From assembly GCF_030867095.1 (NCBI RefSeq), contig NC_081828.1:51809434-51873433 (forward strand): 64,000 bases of DNA. The letters run 5' to 3'. The DNA is from Alligator mississippiensis. Its lineage: Eukaryota > Chordata > Crocodylia > Alligatoridae. Below the pieces are notes generated by a model. It searched no databases. It saw only the letters and a program-made list of their open reading frames with translations, and was not told the origin of the DNA. Positions within the stretch are counted from its first letter, which is position 1. Each line of letters opens with the position of its first letter. Positions 1 to 11,622 of this stretch are shown in pieces. The position numbers were made by a program, and so were the translations under genes.

Positions 1-279
1 TCTGAGAGCTGTTGCACAGGAGAATAGCAAAGATTTTTATTTTTAATCAGTCAAACTGGAAGTGGTGCCTGGTGCCTGCTGCTCCTTCCACAGATACTTC
101 CAACCCCATTATTCTATGTATTCTGTCTAACATGTCTGTGTCCCAGCTCAAAGAGTTGCACCCTGAGTGGTGCCGCCTATCTGTTCTTCATGCACTTATT
201 GTCACTTTTCCAGTGCTTGCATGGAGGGAATGTTCCTGTTTTATTTATGACCCATCTCATTATTTTGCTTTCCTTGCAG

Positions 280-370
280 CACAGAGGAGGTTCATGGCTT
301 CTTTCAGAAAAACAATGTCATGTACCTGGCCTTGATCTTTGAGAAGAACGACTCATTTGTGGGCAGAGAG
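280..370 (+). CDS. QSOX1: QSOX1 copy 1 exon 5
   Basis: Acceptor TTGCAG, donor GAG|GTGATG. Encodes the start of the second thioredoxin-like domain ([11 protein letters not shown]...[13 protein letters not shown]). Length (91 bp) and phase equal exon 5 of copy 2. Homology with copy 2 extends upstream to the window edge, so the duplicated block is not fully contained here. Confidence 0.92.
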
Positions 371-3300
371 GTGATGTTTTATTGTAATGTCTATGTTGCT
401 GAAGCCCCTGCAGTAATGGGTGGGATTCCTCTATCCCTTGTGCTTGGCGCTGTCAGCACATGTAAAGAGAGGACAGTCCTTTTCCCAAAGGTTTCTTCCA
501 AGCAGTGTGTCCAGAGGAGCAAGTTCCCCTTCCACCACTGCACCACTGCAGAGTTTAATTGACATCGATGCATAATATTAGTGTTGGACCCTTCTTTATG
601 CCCCAAAGATATTAGTTTCCAAAGATATTACGTGCCATTTGCTGAAGTGGAGAGTCTGAGACCCAAGGAACTGCTAGTTTTACAGTTTTACAATTTAAAC
701 CTACAAAGTTTTACAATTAAACCCATTTCTACCCCAACTTGGGCCAGTCCCTTACTTCCTCTGTGGCTCTAGTGGTTCAATACTTTTCTACCTCTGAGGG
801 ATACTGGAAAGGTCAGGAAATGTTTGGACACTGCCTGGAGGATGTGAAGGGTTGTACTGGGGTTGAGTCATCTTGCTGGCCTGGAGAAGCTATGGGCTTC
901 CTGTTACACTCCATATGGTCAGCTCTACCCACAGAGGAAACCTGTTGTGATGGGTCTGGTCCCTGGGATGTCCTGTTCCATGAGTAGCCTGACCTGGGAG
1001 CATCTTGTAATAATGCAGGTGATCCTGGACATGCAGCAGTATGAGGACATTGCTGTCAGGCGAGTCCTGAGCAGTGAGAAGAAGCTGGTGGAAGAGTACA
1101 ATGTGACTACCTTCCCTTCTGCCTACCTGCTTAGCAGCAATGGCTCCTCTGCCATCAAAGTGTGAGTCCTTCCCTACCAATTCCCAGGTTGGAAATAGGC
1201 AGCCTCTGTTGTTAGCTTGTTAAGGTTTCACCTGTACTGTACTCAGAGACTGCGGGTATGAATCCTGGCAATGCTGGATTGATGATGGACAGGCTGCTTG
1301 TGCTGGGACAGGGAGTGTGACTCTCAGTCCCTGTTGGAGGCTCCCAGGGCACTTGCATAGTGCCTGAACAGTGATGTCCAGCAGGAGTTCTGTGGAGGCC
1401 TTTAGACTTTGATAGAGACCATGTTCTCTGCAGAACTTTTTAAAGCTATTTTACAGAGCTTAATATATAATCCTGCCCTGACCAGAGAGCTGTGAGCTGG
1501 TTTGAAACCCTCTTTAGAAAGAGAGGACATAATTGCTCTCTGCAGCTACAGGCTCTCTCCTACAGAGAGGAGCACATTGGGAAGAGGTTTCCTTAGGAAG
1601 GGTGCAGGGGAGGGCTTGGTGTCATCTTGACTTGCCATCAGATGGCAGGGCAGGTTTTCCAGCTGGGAAGTGTGGAATTTGTAAACCTCAGCTTGGTTTG
1701 CATGGCCTGGGGGGGGGGGATGGGGATGACTGGGTAGAAGTAGGGGAGGGGTGCTCCTGAAGGTGTGAGCTTGACCCAAGATCATAGTCATTGTTTCCTA
1801 GCCACAGAGCTGGGGGGGTGGGGGAGGAAATTACTTGTGATGAAGCTGTCTGTCCACCATGTGATTGCAGGCAAGCATTAAGTAGTGAAAGCAGAGTGAA
1901 AACTCACTGGCTGCTCACTGCCAACTTTCTGGGGCTTTCAGGCTGCTGGCTGTCCCACTGCCCAACAGATTTTCTTATCCTGGGCAGGTTTTCTTGGGAG
2001 CCCTACTCCCTGGTCCACCAGCCTGGCCAAGATATTCCAAGAAATGTCCCCCATCAAGCCTGCACAGCCCCTTGAGTGCATAAGCTGGGGTTGGAGATGA
2101 CTGGTGGGCAGGGCTGTGTTTCCCCTACACCAGTCTCTATGCATCCCAGGCCTCAGCTCCTTGGATAAAAGGAAGGTGTTGATATAAAGGGGGTAAAGCT
2201 GACCCCTCCAGAGCTGAATGGGAGTTGCCCCAAAGGACAGAGGAAGGGACAACTTTTCAAGGAGCTGAGTCCAGATATTAGCTTTACTTGAGCTTCTGTA
2301 TCTTCTGCCTGCCTCCTTGCAGCACTTTGGGAGGAAGAAGGCACTGCTGGCCCAGAGTGAGGAAGGGGAAGCTTTTAAAATGCTTCCTAGTCACCTCTGC
2401 CATCCCCTGCTAGGGAGCTGTAGGTAGCACTTGGCATTTTCCCTCTGCTGCTAGAGTCAGCAAAGCTCTTCCCAGAAACCCAGGGTGTAAGGAGGCTGCC
2501 TGCAGGAACTAGAGGTGAGGGGGGTTAGCTGGGACTGGTAGATGCATGGGGTGAGGGTGGCCATTGCATGAGTGTGTGGTAGAGCCTCCTGTACACTCCT
2601 GGAGAGGAGTCTCCTCTTCTTTCAGGGTGCGATATCTCACATGTGCCTGAGGCTGGGGGTGTGGCAGCTGGGGCTCTGTCAAGGTGGAGAGGAGACTACC
2701 TCTCCATGCTTTGTCTTTGCCTCTTTAACAGGCAAGGGGAGACACGATCCTCCTACACCTCCTTTCTGAGGGACCGATCTGGCTCTAATAAGAAGACTCT
2801 AATGTTAAAAGTCCAGAATGAAATAACACCTCCTCCTTCAAGGGTGCCAGATGAAGAGCACCCAACAGAAGCAACCCCTTGGAAGTACACTGACAGGTAA
2901 GAAATGCTCTCCCTTGCTCTTCTGTCTGCCCAAATTTTTTCCCTAATCAGCCAGAGTGCATTATGGCACTACCATCATGACGGACTTGAGCTGCTCATTG
3001 TGGGCATTGGAACACCCTGGCACCATGCAGGGGGCTTTATGCCCCAAGTAAGAAAACTGAGGGTGCCCTGCCTAGGGCTGAATGGAGAAGTTTGAGTTAG
3101 TGCAGCCTCCATCCACAGGGGTAAGAATAGATTGCAGTGATCCAGTGATCCAGCAGCCCAGAATTGGCGGCTATGAAGAAACTTCTCCTTCTTGCAAGCA
3201 GGTCCCGTTGGGGCAAGGCCAAGATAGAGAACTGAGGGAGGTGACCCTCTCACTGTGGGTAGACTCACAAGGTTTTCAATGCTCCACTAATTCTTTCTCA

Positions 3301-6300
3301 AGATCCAAACTGTACATGGCTGACCTGGAATCTGTGTTGCACTGCTCCCTGCGAGTGAATAAGGCCAAATTCCCTGTCCTGAAGGGAGAGCAGCTGGAGA
3401 CCCTGAAGCGCTATGTAGCAGTATTGGCCAAGGTGAGCACTAAGGGTGACATTTCCATCTTTCAGTACCTTTACATCATGACAAAATGGTTTTGTAAAAG
3501 GGATGCTGCCCCTCAAACCAAAATCATAGGCCTGTTGCAGAAATTCCTTGGTGGGGTTCTCTGTTTCATGGGAGGTCAGATTATATGATCATGATTGTCT
3601 TTTGTGGCCTTGAAAAACTGTGCATCTAAATATAGGTCACAAGTGTAGTGAGTCATATGTTCTCAGCTTAGGCCTTAGTTACTTTTACATCTTAACCAAT
3701 TGCCCTATTACTAACAAGTGAAGCTGGCCAGCTCTGCGCATGAAAGGTCTAGGGCTGAGACCAGCTGGTGGTGCTGTAGGTCAGGATCCAAAATCACTGG
3801 AAGAGCTGTGTGATACAGACAAGGCTAGAATAACAAGGACTGGTGCAGGTCAGGACTGAGGTGCCTTGGCATAGCTGTGGTGGATTTCCTTAACTCCTCC
3901 TCTTCACACTGTTTGGCCTTAGCTAATGATGTCAATCTCTCACTATCTGGAACACTGAGGGATTGTTTAGATCAGAGTCATCCAAGTTCTAAGGGGCCAG
4001 GAGACACATCAGTGGGGGCCGTAGGCCCTGGGTGCCTTATGCCTGCCCATCCTGTTGCACAGAGCACCTGCTGCTCTCTGTGCCTACCTGCTGTACTGTA
4101 CAACATGCTGCTTCTGCTCCCTGCCCCTCCCCCTGCCCCACTGCTGGTCTCTGCACTCTCCACTGCACTGTGTGCCCTGCCACTTCTGCTCCCCGCACCT
4201 CCCTGCTGCACCTCATGTCCTGCTAATTCTGCTCCACTCACCTCCAGCTACTGCTCCCTATGTGCACCCTGCTCCTGCTCCCTGTGCCTTCCCGCTGCTC
4301 CTCACATCTGCTCCCCACTCACCCTTAGGTCTTTGACTGTGACCTTTGCCTTCTGCACCACCAGGCTCACTTTAGGATTGTTGGTTGTACCTGTGTTGGT
4401 CTAAGGACATAGGCAGACAAGATTCTTTGGGTAGATCTTTGGGTCGATCAACAGACTCTCTTTATACCTGAAGAAGGGTGTTTGTGCCCAAAAGCTTGCA
4501 AAGAACAGTTTTTCCAACTGTTTAATTGGTCTAATAAAAGATATTACATCTACCCAAAGAACCTTGTCTGCCTATATCCTACCTTACTACTTTCTCCAAA
4601 AGACAGCAGACTGCCTTTCCCAATCAGAAATTAAGGGGATGTGGAGGGGTTGCATTGCTCATCCCATTCTAGAACCTTACAGGAACAGTCTGGTTTGGGA
4701 AATGCCTGTGGTAGTGTCCAACAGCTGTAGCAATGCTGGCTTCCAATTAGGGAACACAGCTCTTTAGAAAGAATCAATGGAGGATCCGAGATAGAAATAG
4801 CACAAGGGACCAAGCTCACCAAATGCACTCCCATGCCCAGCAAAGTTCACAGAACTTGGGTTGCTGGCAGGGGGCAAGAGTGGTTGCTTTGCAGTCTCCT
4901 CTTGTTTTGCCTCGATGCCAGTAATTGGATGTTGGGTACCAGCCTGTTTCTAGTCTGGGAATAACTGGTGCTGAGCACTGAACTGTGGTGTTTCAGATGG
5001 TGGACACTAGACAGAGCAGTACCCCCAAGATCCCAATCTTCTAGCCAGTTAGAGCAACTTAATCAGCTCTGATCCAAAGAACTTGCCTGCTATTCTGTGT
5101 CCCTTAGCTTTGACCTTAAGTATTGTCTCTCCACAGCCCCTGGAAGACATGTAAGTAAAGGTGCAATGGGATCAGATGTGAGATCGCCACTATTATGCTT
5201 CCTACCATGCCACATGTGTATGGCAGGAGGCGTGATTGTGTGTTCAAACATCAGATCCCGTCATGCCTTATTGTTGTGCCAGCAAGTAGGAAGCTCCCGC
5301 AGCTGGGAGCCCCATTACATGATCCAGGCTCCTAGCCACAGAGGCACACCAAGCCTACCTTCTTTTCCACCTTGCTGGGTTTCTGTCTTGCTGCCAGGTG
5401 CCAGGCACTAACCCAGCACCCTTAGTCCCCTCTCGGATACTCATAAGATCCTTCTTATTCCCAGGGACTTGTTCACCAAGATGACAAAGGGAGCTTTGCA
5501 GCAGTTTTGAAGGAACTTTTCTCTTTCCTGTGTTTTGAGTTTGAATGCTCTCTTTGGCTCAGAAGCCCTGGGCATATAGAGCCCTGGGCTTCACCCCCTT
5601 CCAGTCACATCACCCTAGGCTTCTTAACTGGGTCCAGAGGTTTCTCGTTCATTCTGCAGCTCTGCCTCAGAACTGCCTGGAGTTCTTCACTCTATCCTAT
5701 TGCTAGTTGCCCCAGTTAAGTGTCTTACAGTCTGTTACTGTCTTGGAGCTCTAACTGCTAACACCTTCTGCTGCCTACATGTTTGCAGCTTGCAGCCACA
5801 TAATGCTACCTTCACTCCTACTTAAATTAACATGGACAAGATGCCTCATGTTCCACATGCCCTCTCCTTTCTAATAGTGCTGTATGATGCTGGAAATACA
5901 GGGCAGAGTCGCCCACAGTCAGTAAATCTCAAGCAGGTTGCCAACCCAAGATATTTTTTTCACTTCAAACTTTTTTACTAACAACTTACTATGGTTGATG
6001 TTAAACCCCTAAATTTGAACCCAGTCTTTCTAACTGGGGCCTGGCATCAGGGCAGGGCCTGGCAGACGAGTTACATTTATGTCATGTAAAACATTTATGA
6101 ATAAAAACATGAGTCAGTAAAAAGTTTGCAGATTGTCAAAAACAAAACAAAACTTGGGTTGGCAACCCTGATTCAGGGTGGGTTCTAGTACATCATTTAC
6201 TGGTTAAAAAATCAATTCTTCCCTCCACACCAAGACATTCTTAGCTTAACTGTCTCCTGGGCCCCTGGCACACATTACACTTAAGATGTGATTAACTGAT

Positions 6301-9300
6301 TAATCACATCTAAAGTTGTTACCCAGTCACACATTAATTAATTAAAGTACACAGTAAAAAAGAAATAAGTCACAAAGTTATTGGACAAAAAAATTGGAGC
6401 TAGTTTCTATCATGTTAATTGAATATGTGGCCAGGCTGAGGTTCCCAGTTCTGGGTTGCACCCCCATGGTTGGGAGTCCCATCAGCTGAGGGGCTCCCAG
6501 TCATGGGGGTGCATCCAACAGCTGGTCACCAAGGGGCATCAGATTATAGGGTTGGAGCCCAAAGCATATTACAGGTGATTACAATTCTCCAGCAGAAATG
6601 TCAAGATCAGCAGTTAATGGCAATCCCCCTATTTTGGGTGATCACCAAGGGGCATCAGATTATAGGGTTGGAGCCCAAAGCATATTACAGGTGATTACAA
6701 TTCTCCAGCAGAAATGTCAAGATCAGCAGTTAATGGCAATCCCCCTATTTTGGGTGATCACCAAGGGGCATCAGATTATAGGGTTGGAGCCCAAAGCATA
6801 TTACAGGTGATTACAATTCTCCAGCAGAAATGTCAAGATCAGCAGTTAATGGCAATCCCCCTATTTTGGGTGATCAAGTCCATTTCCTTGCATTTCTTAA
6901 TTGTATAGCATTCCAGGGTGCCCAAGTAGAACAGATAAGTAACAGCCAAATACTCTTTGCCTCTTTTCTTTCATTCATTCTTTTCCTGTTTGCTCACCTG
7001 CTGTTTTTGTCCTTCAGCCCTGCCTGTCTCCATGTCTGCCTCTGTGGTGTGGTTCTCTCTGCTTTGTGTGTGTGTTTCACTCACTTCTCCACTCCCTATA
7101 GTGCTTGCTGTTTTAAAGTGCTGATACTTATCAGATTTGAGTTGACTTATTTTCAAAGTAGCTTTCTGTGTTCATCAGAGACTTTTTCAAGTTACCATCA
7201 AGATTTGGGTCTTGGCTCTTGGCCTGCAGGGCTGGTTTATTCATGTGAGCAGCACCTTGAATACAAATGAAGAGCCCTTCCAACATTAGCCTGCCTGGAT
7301 CATGGTGGAAAGAGTCCTTCATAACCAGCTGGAGCTGTGGGTAGCTGTTAGTTCTCCCACTGCCAGTGTCCCATCACCATTCCCATCCTGGGAGTAGCTG
7401 CAACTGTCGTAGCTGAGAGTTCATTACAAACAGTGTCTCATGCTAATTCAAGGGTCTACACAGCATCTTGTGTTCATCTCTGTCACAACCCAAAGTGAGG
7501 CAACTGTCATTCACTATATTTCCTCTTCTCTTTTTGCTGCAGTACTTTCCTAAACATGACTCTCTCAATGAATTCCTGTACTCTCTGGACAACTCACTGG
7601 AGAACCTGAAAGAATCTAATATTTCTCACAGTGATTTGGAGGACGTCTTGAAGAAAAGTAATGTAAGGCTCTTGGAGAATGTTTTCTTTCAGTTCTGGAA
7701 AGGAGGATAGGGGTGGGGGAGAGAGAGTGGGGTTCGCTCAGTTGTCTGAATCTTCTCATTGGGTTCAGTCTTCTGCTTTTTAATTCTGTTCCTCCCCCAG
7801 TTTATCCCCAGAGTTGTTTCCAGTAAATTAACTCTGTCTCTTTCTGTCAGCCTCCAGCAGTGCTGAGAAAAAAAGCACGGTGGATGGGTTGCCAAGGCAG
7901 TAAACCTCACTATCGAGGGTACTCCTGCTCTGTCTGGGTCCTCTTTCATCTGCTGACAGTGCAAGCATCACAATATGCCAAGCAGGATGCAGGTACAAGA
8001 CAAGCCATGCATTTGTATCTGTCTTTGAGCCAGTGGCCAGCCTAGCTGCATAGAAAGTGGCATAGGAACCATCCTGTTCTAGGCAGGTCAAAGATCTGAA
8101 GCTTTGGAGGCCTCAGAAAATACATGACCTTGCTAGGGAACTAGAAAGAAGAAAGACCAATTCTCATGGGGTCAAAGGCAGTACTGCCATCTCCATTCAG
8201 CTATCTCCACCTATCATACATGGGAAGCATAATGCAGCTGGAAATTATATCTCTTACACGATGCAGCTGTCCAGTGGGAGAGTTGTACCATGAGCAGTCA
8301 TAAATCATAGAAAAATATGCCTGGAAGGTGCCTCAGGAAGTCATCTAGTCCCATCCCCTGCTCAAGACAGGATCATTCCTGTCTAAACCATCTCACCCAA
8401 GTGTTTGTGTAGCCTGCACTTAGAATTTTCATTATTGGCAGTTTTTACAGCCTCAGGGCCTTGTTACACATTCATTTTAGGTGGCTCCTGGAGCTCTTAA
8501 CCCCCAGATTGTCCTCACATTAACACTTGAAACTAGTTTTAAGCATGCTTTAGGCAACTAAAGTTATGCCATTCTCAGGCAGGTTTATCTCTGATCTGCG
8601 TTACCATGGGTGACTGGTGCCTCCCGATTCTGGGGAGCACCAGCCACTGATTGCCAGCTAGTTGGGGGGGAAGGTCCCCTCACTGGCTGATTGCCAAGCC
8701 AGCACTTGTGGTTTCGCTGCTGGCGCTTCTCTTGCCACAGAGGGGGCACACTGGCACTTCTCTTGCCGCAGGGGGGGGCACGCTGGTGCTTCCCCCAGTG
8801 TCCCCACTTCTGGGGGCCAATCTCGGGGGGGGGGCACATGCCTCCCCATGCCCCTCCATGCGTTGCTTATGCATGTTACATAGCTTATGTTCCATTAATG
8901 TGTGGCCACTCTCCACAGATGAGCCACCCAAGTTGCAGTCCTCCAGCATCCCAGGATGTAGTGTCTTCTCCCCTCCCCTCCTGTTCTTTGTGGACAAGCT
9001 TCCACCCCCTGAACTCTACCGCCCAGGGGGTGGTTTTGAAATCAAGCCAACTCCTGCCCCTAGAGGATGTGACCTCCCCACCCCCAGGGGTGTAACCTGG
9101 TTCAAATAGCCTGTAGAGCACATACCAGCTTGCCAGGTCGCAAGGTACAGACAGGCCCAGGAGTGGGGTTGAAGTGGAGAGGGGGAACAAGATAGGGGGC
9201 TGGATCAAGTCCCTGTGATCTGGAGCTTCCTTCCTCAGGGTATGGCAGTAGTTCCCTCAAAAGCACCTTCCCTCACTGCTCCCACCTCCCAGCTACCGCA

Positions 9301-11622
9301 GGAAGCATAAACAGCACCCCCTCACCCCACACACACACTCCCCCTTACACACACCAGTCCCAAATCCCAGTTTATTAAAAGATGAGACCTTATTTAATTC
9401 AATTCCTCTTTATTTATTTATTTTTAAATTCTCTCTCTCTTTTTTTACTACATTTTATTCTGTCCTTCAGTGGGTGACTTCCTTCATTTCACCACTCTTC
9501 CCCCACCCCCAGTTCCTTTCCACCTCCCATTTCATTACCCACACCCATCCCATTACCTCTGTGCCTCACAGCTTCATGTTCCTGTACCCCACAACCCCTC
9601 TCTTGTCCCCCACCTAGAGCAGGCATAGAAGCCTGTCCTTCACTCACCAGCCCTGTAGTGGTAACTCATAGCTGTAGCTCCTAGTCAGACCCCTGCTCGC
9701 CAACACTCTAGTGGCAAGTCACTACTGTGCAGGTGAGGAACAGTCAGAGAAGCTTTTTAGCCATAGGATGCAACTGCTCCAAACTCAAGCTAGGACTACC
9801 ACTATTAAACATTTAAGCAGCATAAAAATGTAGTGTGAACCACACCTCTAGTTAGAAAGTTCTTGCTAATGCCTAACCTAAATCTCCCTTTTGGTCAGTC
9901 TAAAATCATTACTTCTTATCCTGTTCCCTGTGGTCACAGAGAGCAGTTTGTCACCACCCTCTTTAGAAGATATCTTGAGGTATTTGACTATTATTGAATC
10001 CCCACCTTCATCTTTTTTGCAGACTAAATAACCCTAGTACTTCCAGCCTTTCCATTTAGCCTGTGTCACTGGGGGCATTTCTTATACCAAACCTTCATGT
10101 CTTGATGGCACAGTCAGCAAGGCTCGGGTTGCTGTACTGTACCATGGTGAATCATGACAGCCCTACTGCATGGATGGAACTGCCTGGTGCAGGGTTCCCA
10201 AATGCCAGGAGGTGCTTTGATTGTCTGGCTGGCTCTAGGCTGTGCCTGCTCTGAAGGATGTTTGGAATCTCCTGGGCCCACCTAGCCTCAGACAGCTGGC
10301 AAGCTGCCATGAGATGAAGGATCCTGCTCTGAAGGGCTCAGGGCAGTGCTGGGGTAGTGGCTGTTGGGGTGGCATGGTGAATGCAGTGGTGTTATGTCTT
10401 TGAGATGCAAGGTATCCCTTGCCTTGTGTGCTGTGCTGACAGGACTGTCATGCCTCTTGCTCTAGATCCATTAGAGGTCCTTCAAACTATGCGAGAATTC
10501 ATGCATCACTTCTACTACTGCAGAGATTGCTCAAAGCACTTCGAAGGAATGGCAAAAGAATCCATGGACCAAGTGAAGAGCAGAGATGAGGCCATCCTCT
10601 GGCTTTGGGAGAGACACAACACAGTCAACATGCGGGTGAAAAGTAAGGATTCCACCACTGGGACTGGCCACAGCCTAGTGGCAAAAAAGCAGCAGCTCCT
10701 TTAACTCCCTGTCTGCTGGCTGCCCTAACACCTGCCTCAAGCCAGGTCTGCTGTATCTGATCTTGACCCTTGCCCCTAGCAGTGAGAAAGGTGCAGAATA
10801 ACCACGTGTTCACTGGCTTAAGTCAGTCCCTGGACCTCATGCCCCATTTGCCCACTCTAAGTTATGCTATTAGCCACTGGACTGCTTCCCACACTGCTTG
10901 GTGAGAGGGGCACCTGGCAGTAGCAAGGCAAAGAGAACAAGCTAAGGCTGGAGGGCTTTGATATGCTGGTGGTTGAATAGGGAAGCATTGAGGCATCTCT
11001 GAGATTCCCCAACTCCTGCCAGGGGGGAGGCAAGGTGGGAGACTGAGTGCTCTGGATACTGCATTGGGCTAGGTCACAGCTGCAGAGCTTGCTGGGAGTG
11101 ACTCTGACACTCTTTTTTGCTCTGATTTGTTCAGACCAATCAAATGAAGACCCCAAATTCCCAAAGACACTTTGGCCTCCTTCAAACTTGTGCCCCTTGT
11201 GTCACAACAATCTCAATGAATCTCCATGGAATAAGACGGAAGTCCTGAGCTTCCTCCAGAGGCATTACTCACTGACCAACATTGAGAACGACGAGTTGAC
11301 CAGGCACAGGCGGGAAGTGGATGAGGAAGCTCACATGAAGGGCAAGGATCATAGGCTACTACGGTACAAGGGTGAAGAGAGAGGATGGAACAAAAGTGAG
11401 CAGAAAGAAGGAGAAGAAAGGAAGGCAGAGCAGGTGGACATAGTGGTGAAGAGAGAGGTTAGTGGTCTGAAAAGGCAGACCCTAAAGGCTGCCATCTTGG
11501 CAACCAAGAAGAAGCAGTGGATGAACAAGAGGGACACCATATTGCTGTCAATAGCAGATGATGGCCACCGGGCTGTTCATTATGCTACTTCCCAGGAGTA
11601 CCTGAGGCAGCGTGGGCTGTAG
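280..11622 (+). CDS. QSOX1: QSOX1 copy 1 (partial, exons 5-12, early stop before the membrane anchor)
   Basis: Partial gene for quiescin sulfhydryl oxidase, an FAD enzyme of the Golgi and secreted fluids that oxidises protein thiols to disulfides and passes electrons to oxygen. Eight exons are visible (280-370, 1019-1161, 2732-2896, 3303-3432, 7543-7662, 7851-7992, 10466-10642, 11135-11622), matching exons 5-12 of the complete copy at 33.6-59.7 kb. Splice sites are canonical and intron phases (0,2,2,0,0,1,1) are the same in both copies. The Erv-domain motifs are kept: GCQG with its partner cysteine, the flavin-side CRDC, and CPLC. Exons 1-4, with signal peptide and CGHC thioredoxin site, lie left of the window. 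The reading frame stops at TAG 11620-11622, where copy 2 has AAG (Lys655), so the last 67 residues including the membrane helix are lost. It may be a soluble paralog or an early pseudogene; all other visible exons are open. Confidence 0.9.
1019..1161 (+). CDS. QSOX1: QSOX1 copy 1 exon 6
   Basis: Encodes [18 protein letters not shown] through [16 protein letters not shown], part of the second thioredoxin-like domain. 143 bp, one codon shorter than copy 2. The residue matching human Cys237 (FPSCYLL) is Ala here. Confidence 0.92.
2732..2896 (+). CDS. QSOX1: QSOX1 copy 1 exon 7
   Basis: 165 bp, the same length as in copy 2. Encodes [17 protein letters not shown] and a Thr/Pro-rich linker ([19 protein letters not shown]) between the thioredoxin and helix-rich regions. 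Confidence 0.92.
3303..3432 (+). CDS. QSOX1: QSOX1 copy 1 exon 8
   Basis: Encodes [18 protein letters not shown] and [13 protein letters not shown] of the helix-rich region, where human has SKIYMADLESALHYILR. Split codon with exon 7 gives Arg, as in human; copy 2 has Ser. Confidence 0.93.
4030..4330. repeat. C-rich low-complexity tract (CTGCTCCCTGC-like)
   Basis: Imperfect repeats of CTGCTSCCTGC-type motifs with strong C over G bias on the plus strand. Open frames here are by-products of this bias. Confidence 0.6.
4378..4580. repeat. Fold-back repeat with TAGGCAGACAAGGTTCTTTGG ends
   Basis: Starts near TTGGTCTAAGGACATAGGCA and ends with its inverse (CCTTGTCTGCCTATATCCT). Related copies lie at 13178-13374 and 29541-30143. 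The interior contains CCTGAAGAAGGGTGTTTGTG and TTTATTAGACCAA-like segments. Family name not known to me. Confidence 0.7.
5934..6170. mobile_element. Short terminal-inverted-repeat element
   Basis: Begins CAGGTTGCCAACCCAAG and ends CTTGGGTTGGCAACCCTG, near-perfect inverted ends around an AT-rich core of about 200 bp. The CAGG...CCTG termini suggest a hAT-like MITE, but I found no convincing 8-bp target duplication. Confidence 0.6.
6256..6355. repeat. AT-rich repeat with hairpin
   Basis: Contains AGATGTGATTAA-CTGA-TTAATCACATCT, a perfect 12-bp stem with a 4-base loop. Probably part of an old DNA transposon that begins near CTGGCACACATTACACTTAA. Confidence 0.45.
6524..6871. repeat. Tandem repeat, 116-bp unit x 3
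   Basis: Three units start at 6524, 6640 and 6756 and look identical apart from the first base or so. The 3' half of the unit (TTCTCCAGCAGAAATG...TTTTGGGTGAT) is single-copy at the same place in copy 2 (54412-54473). The amplification is therefore specific to copy 1 and recent. An imperfect inverted repeat (6456-6515) lies just upstream. Confidence 0.92.
7543..7662 (+). CDS. QSOX1: QSOX1 copy 1 exon 9
   Basis: Encodes [20 protein letters not shown] and a helical stretch up to the donor AAT|GTAAGG. 120 bp, one codon shorter than in copy 2. Confidence 0.92.
7851..7992 (+). CDS. QSOX1: QSOX1 copy 1 exon 10
   Basis: Start of the Erv/ALR flavin domain: [17 protein letters not shown] and LFHLLTVQA. 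The two cysteines match the human C393-C405 structural disulfide. 142 bp, two codons shorter than in copy 2. Confidence 0.94.
8304..10050 (-). mobile_element. Old CR1 LINE 3' fragment, split by a later insertion
   Basis: Two pieces (about 8304-8450 and 9843-10050) carry the CR1 tail in reverse (TCATAG...GAAGTCATCTAGTCCC, then TTGCTAATGCCTAACCTAAA). The uninterrupted counterpart is at 57126-57520 in copy 2, so the CR1 predates the gene duplication. The intervening block in copy 1 arrived later. Confidence 0.8.
8455..9842. mobile_element. About 1.4-kb insertion inside the CR1, family unknown
   Basis: Defined by comparison with copy 2, where the CR1 is continuous. It holds G-rich and C-rich runs (8660-8840) and a C/T-rich stretch near 9300-9610. 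Its ends (CCTTGTTACACATTCATTTT and ...ATGTAGTGTGAACCACAC) could be remnants of transposon termini, but no clear target duplication was seen. Confidence 0.5.
10466..10642 (+). CDS. QSOX1: QSOX1 copy 1 exon 11
   Basis: Core of the Erv domain with the flavin-side active site CRDC ([14 protein letters not shown]) and the helix ILWLWERHN. 177 bp as in copy 2. By hand count 38 of 58 whole residues are identical to copy 2. Confidence 0.95.
11135..11622 (+). CDS. QSOX1: QSOX1 copy 1 exon 12, ends at an early stop
   Basis: Encodes [13 protein letters not shown], the CPLC cysteine pair, then a charged Lys/Glu/Arg-rich linker, and stops at TAG 11620-11622. After the stop, homology to the copy 2 tail continues (LGLGFSHLDICL...SSMCLLG) but shifts frame just past the former membrane helix, near 11770-11790. 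The lost anchor could therefore not be restored by read-through alone. Confidence 0.93.

Larger units (their letters stand above)
3433..7542 (+). other. Copy 1 intron 8 (repeat-rich)
   Basis: 4.1-kb intron, against 2.3 kb in copy 2. It starts and ends with sequence alignable to copy 2 intron 8. The extra length is a C-rich low-complexity tract (about 4030-4330), a fold-back repeat (about 4378-4580) and about 1.5 kb from about 5031 to 6585 that is missing from copy 2 and ends in a triplicated 116-bp repeat. No coding signal was seen. Confidence 0.7.

Noticed and set aside
6524-6871. Regularly spaced repeats as a CRISPR array
   Set aside because: Units are contiguous 116-bp tandem copies with no spacers, in a vertebrate intron.
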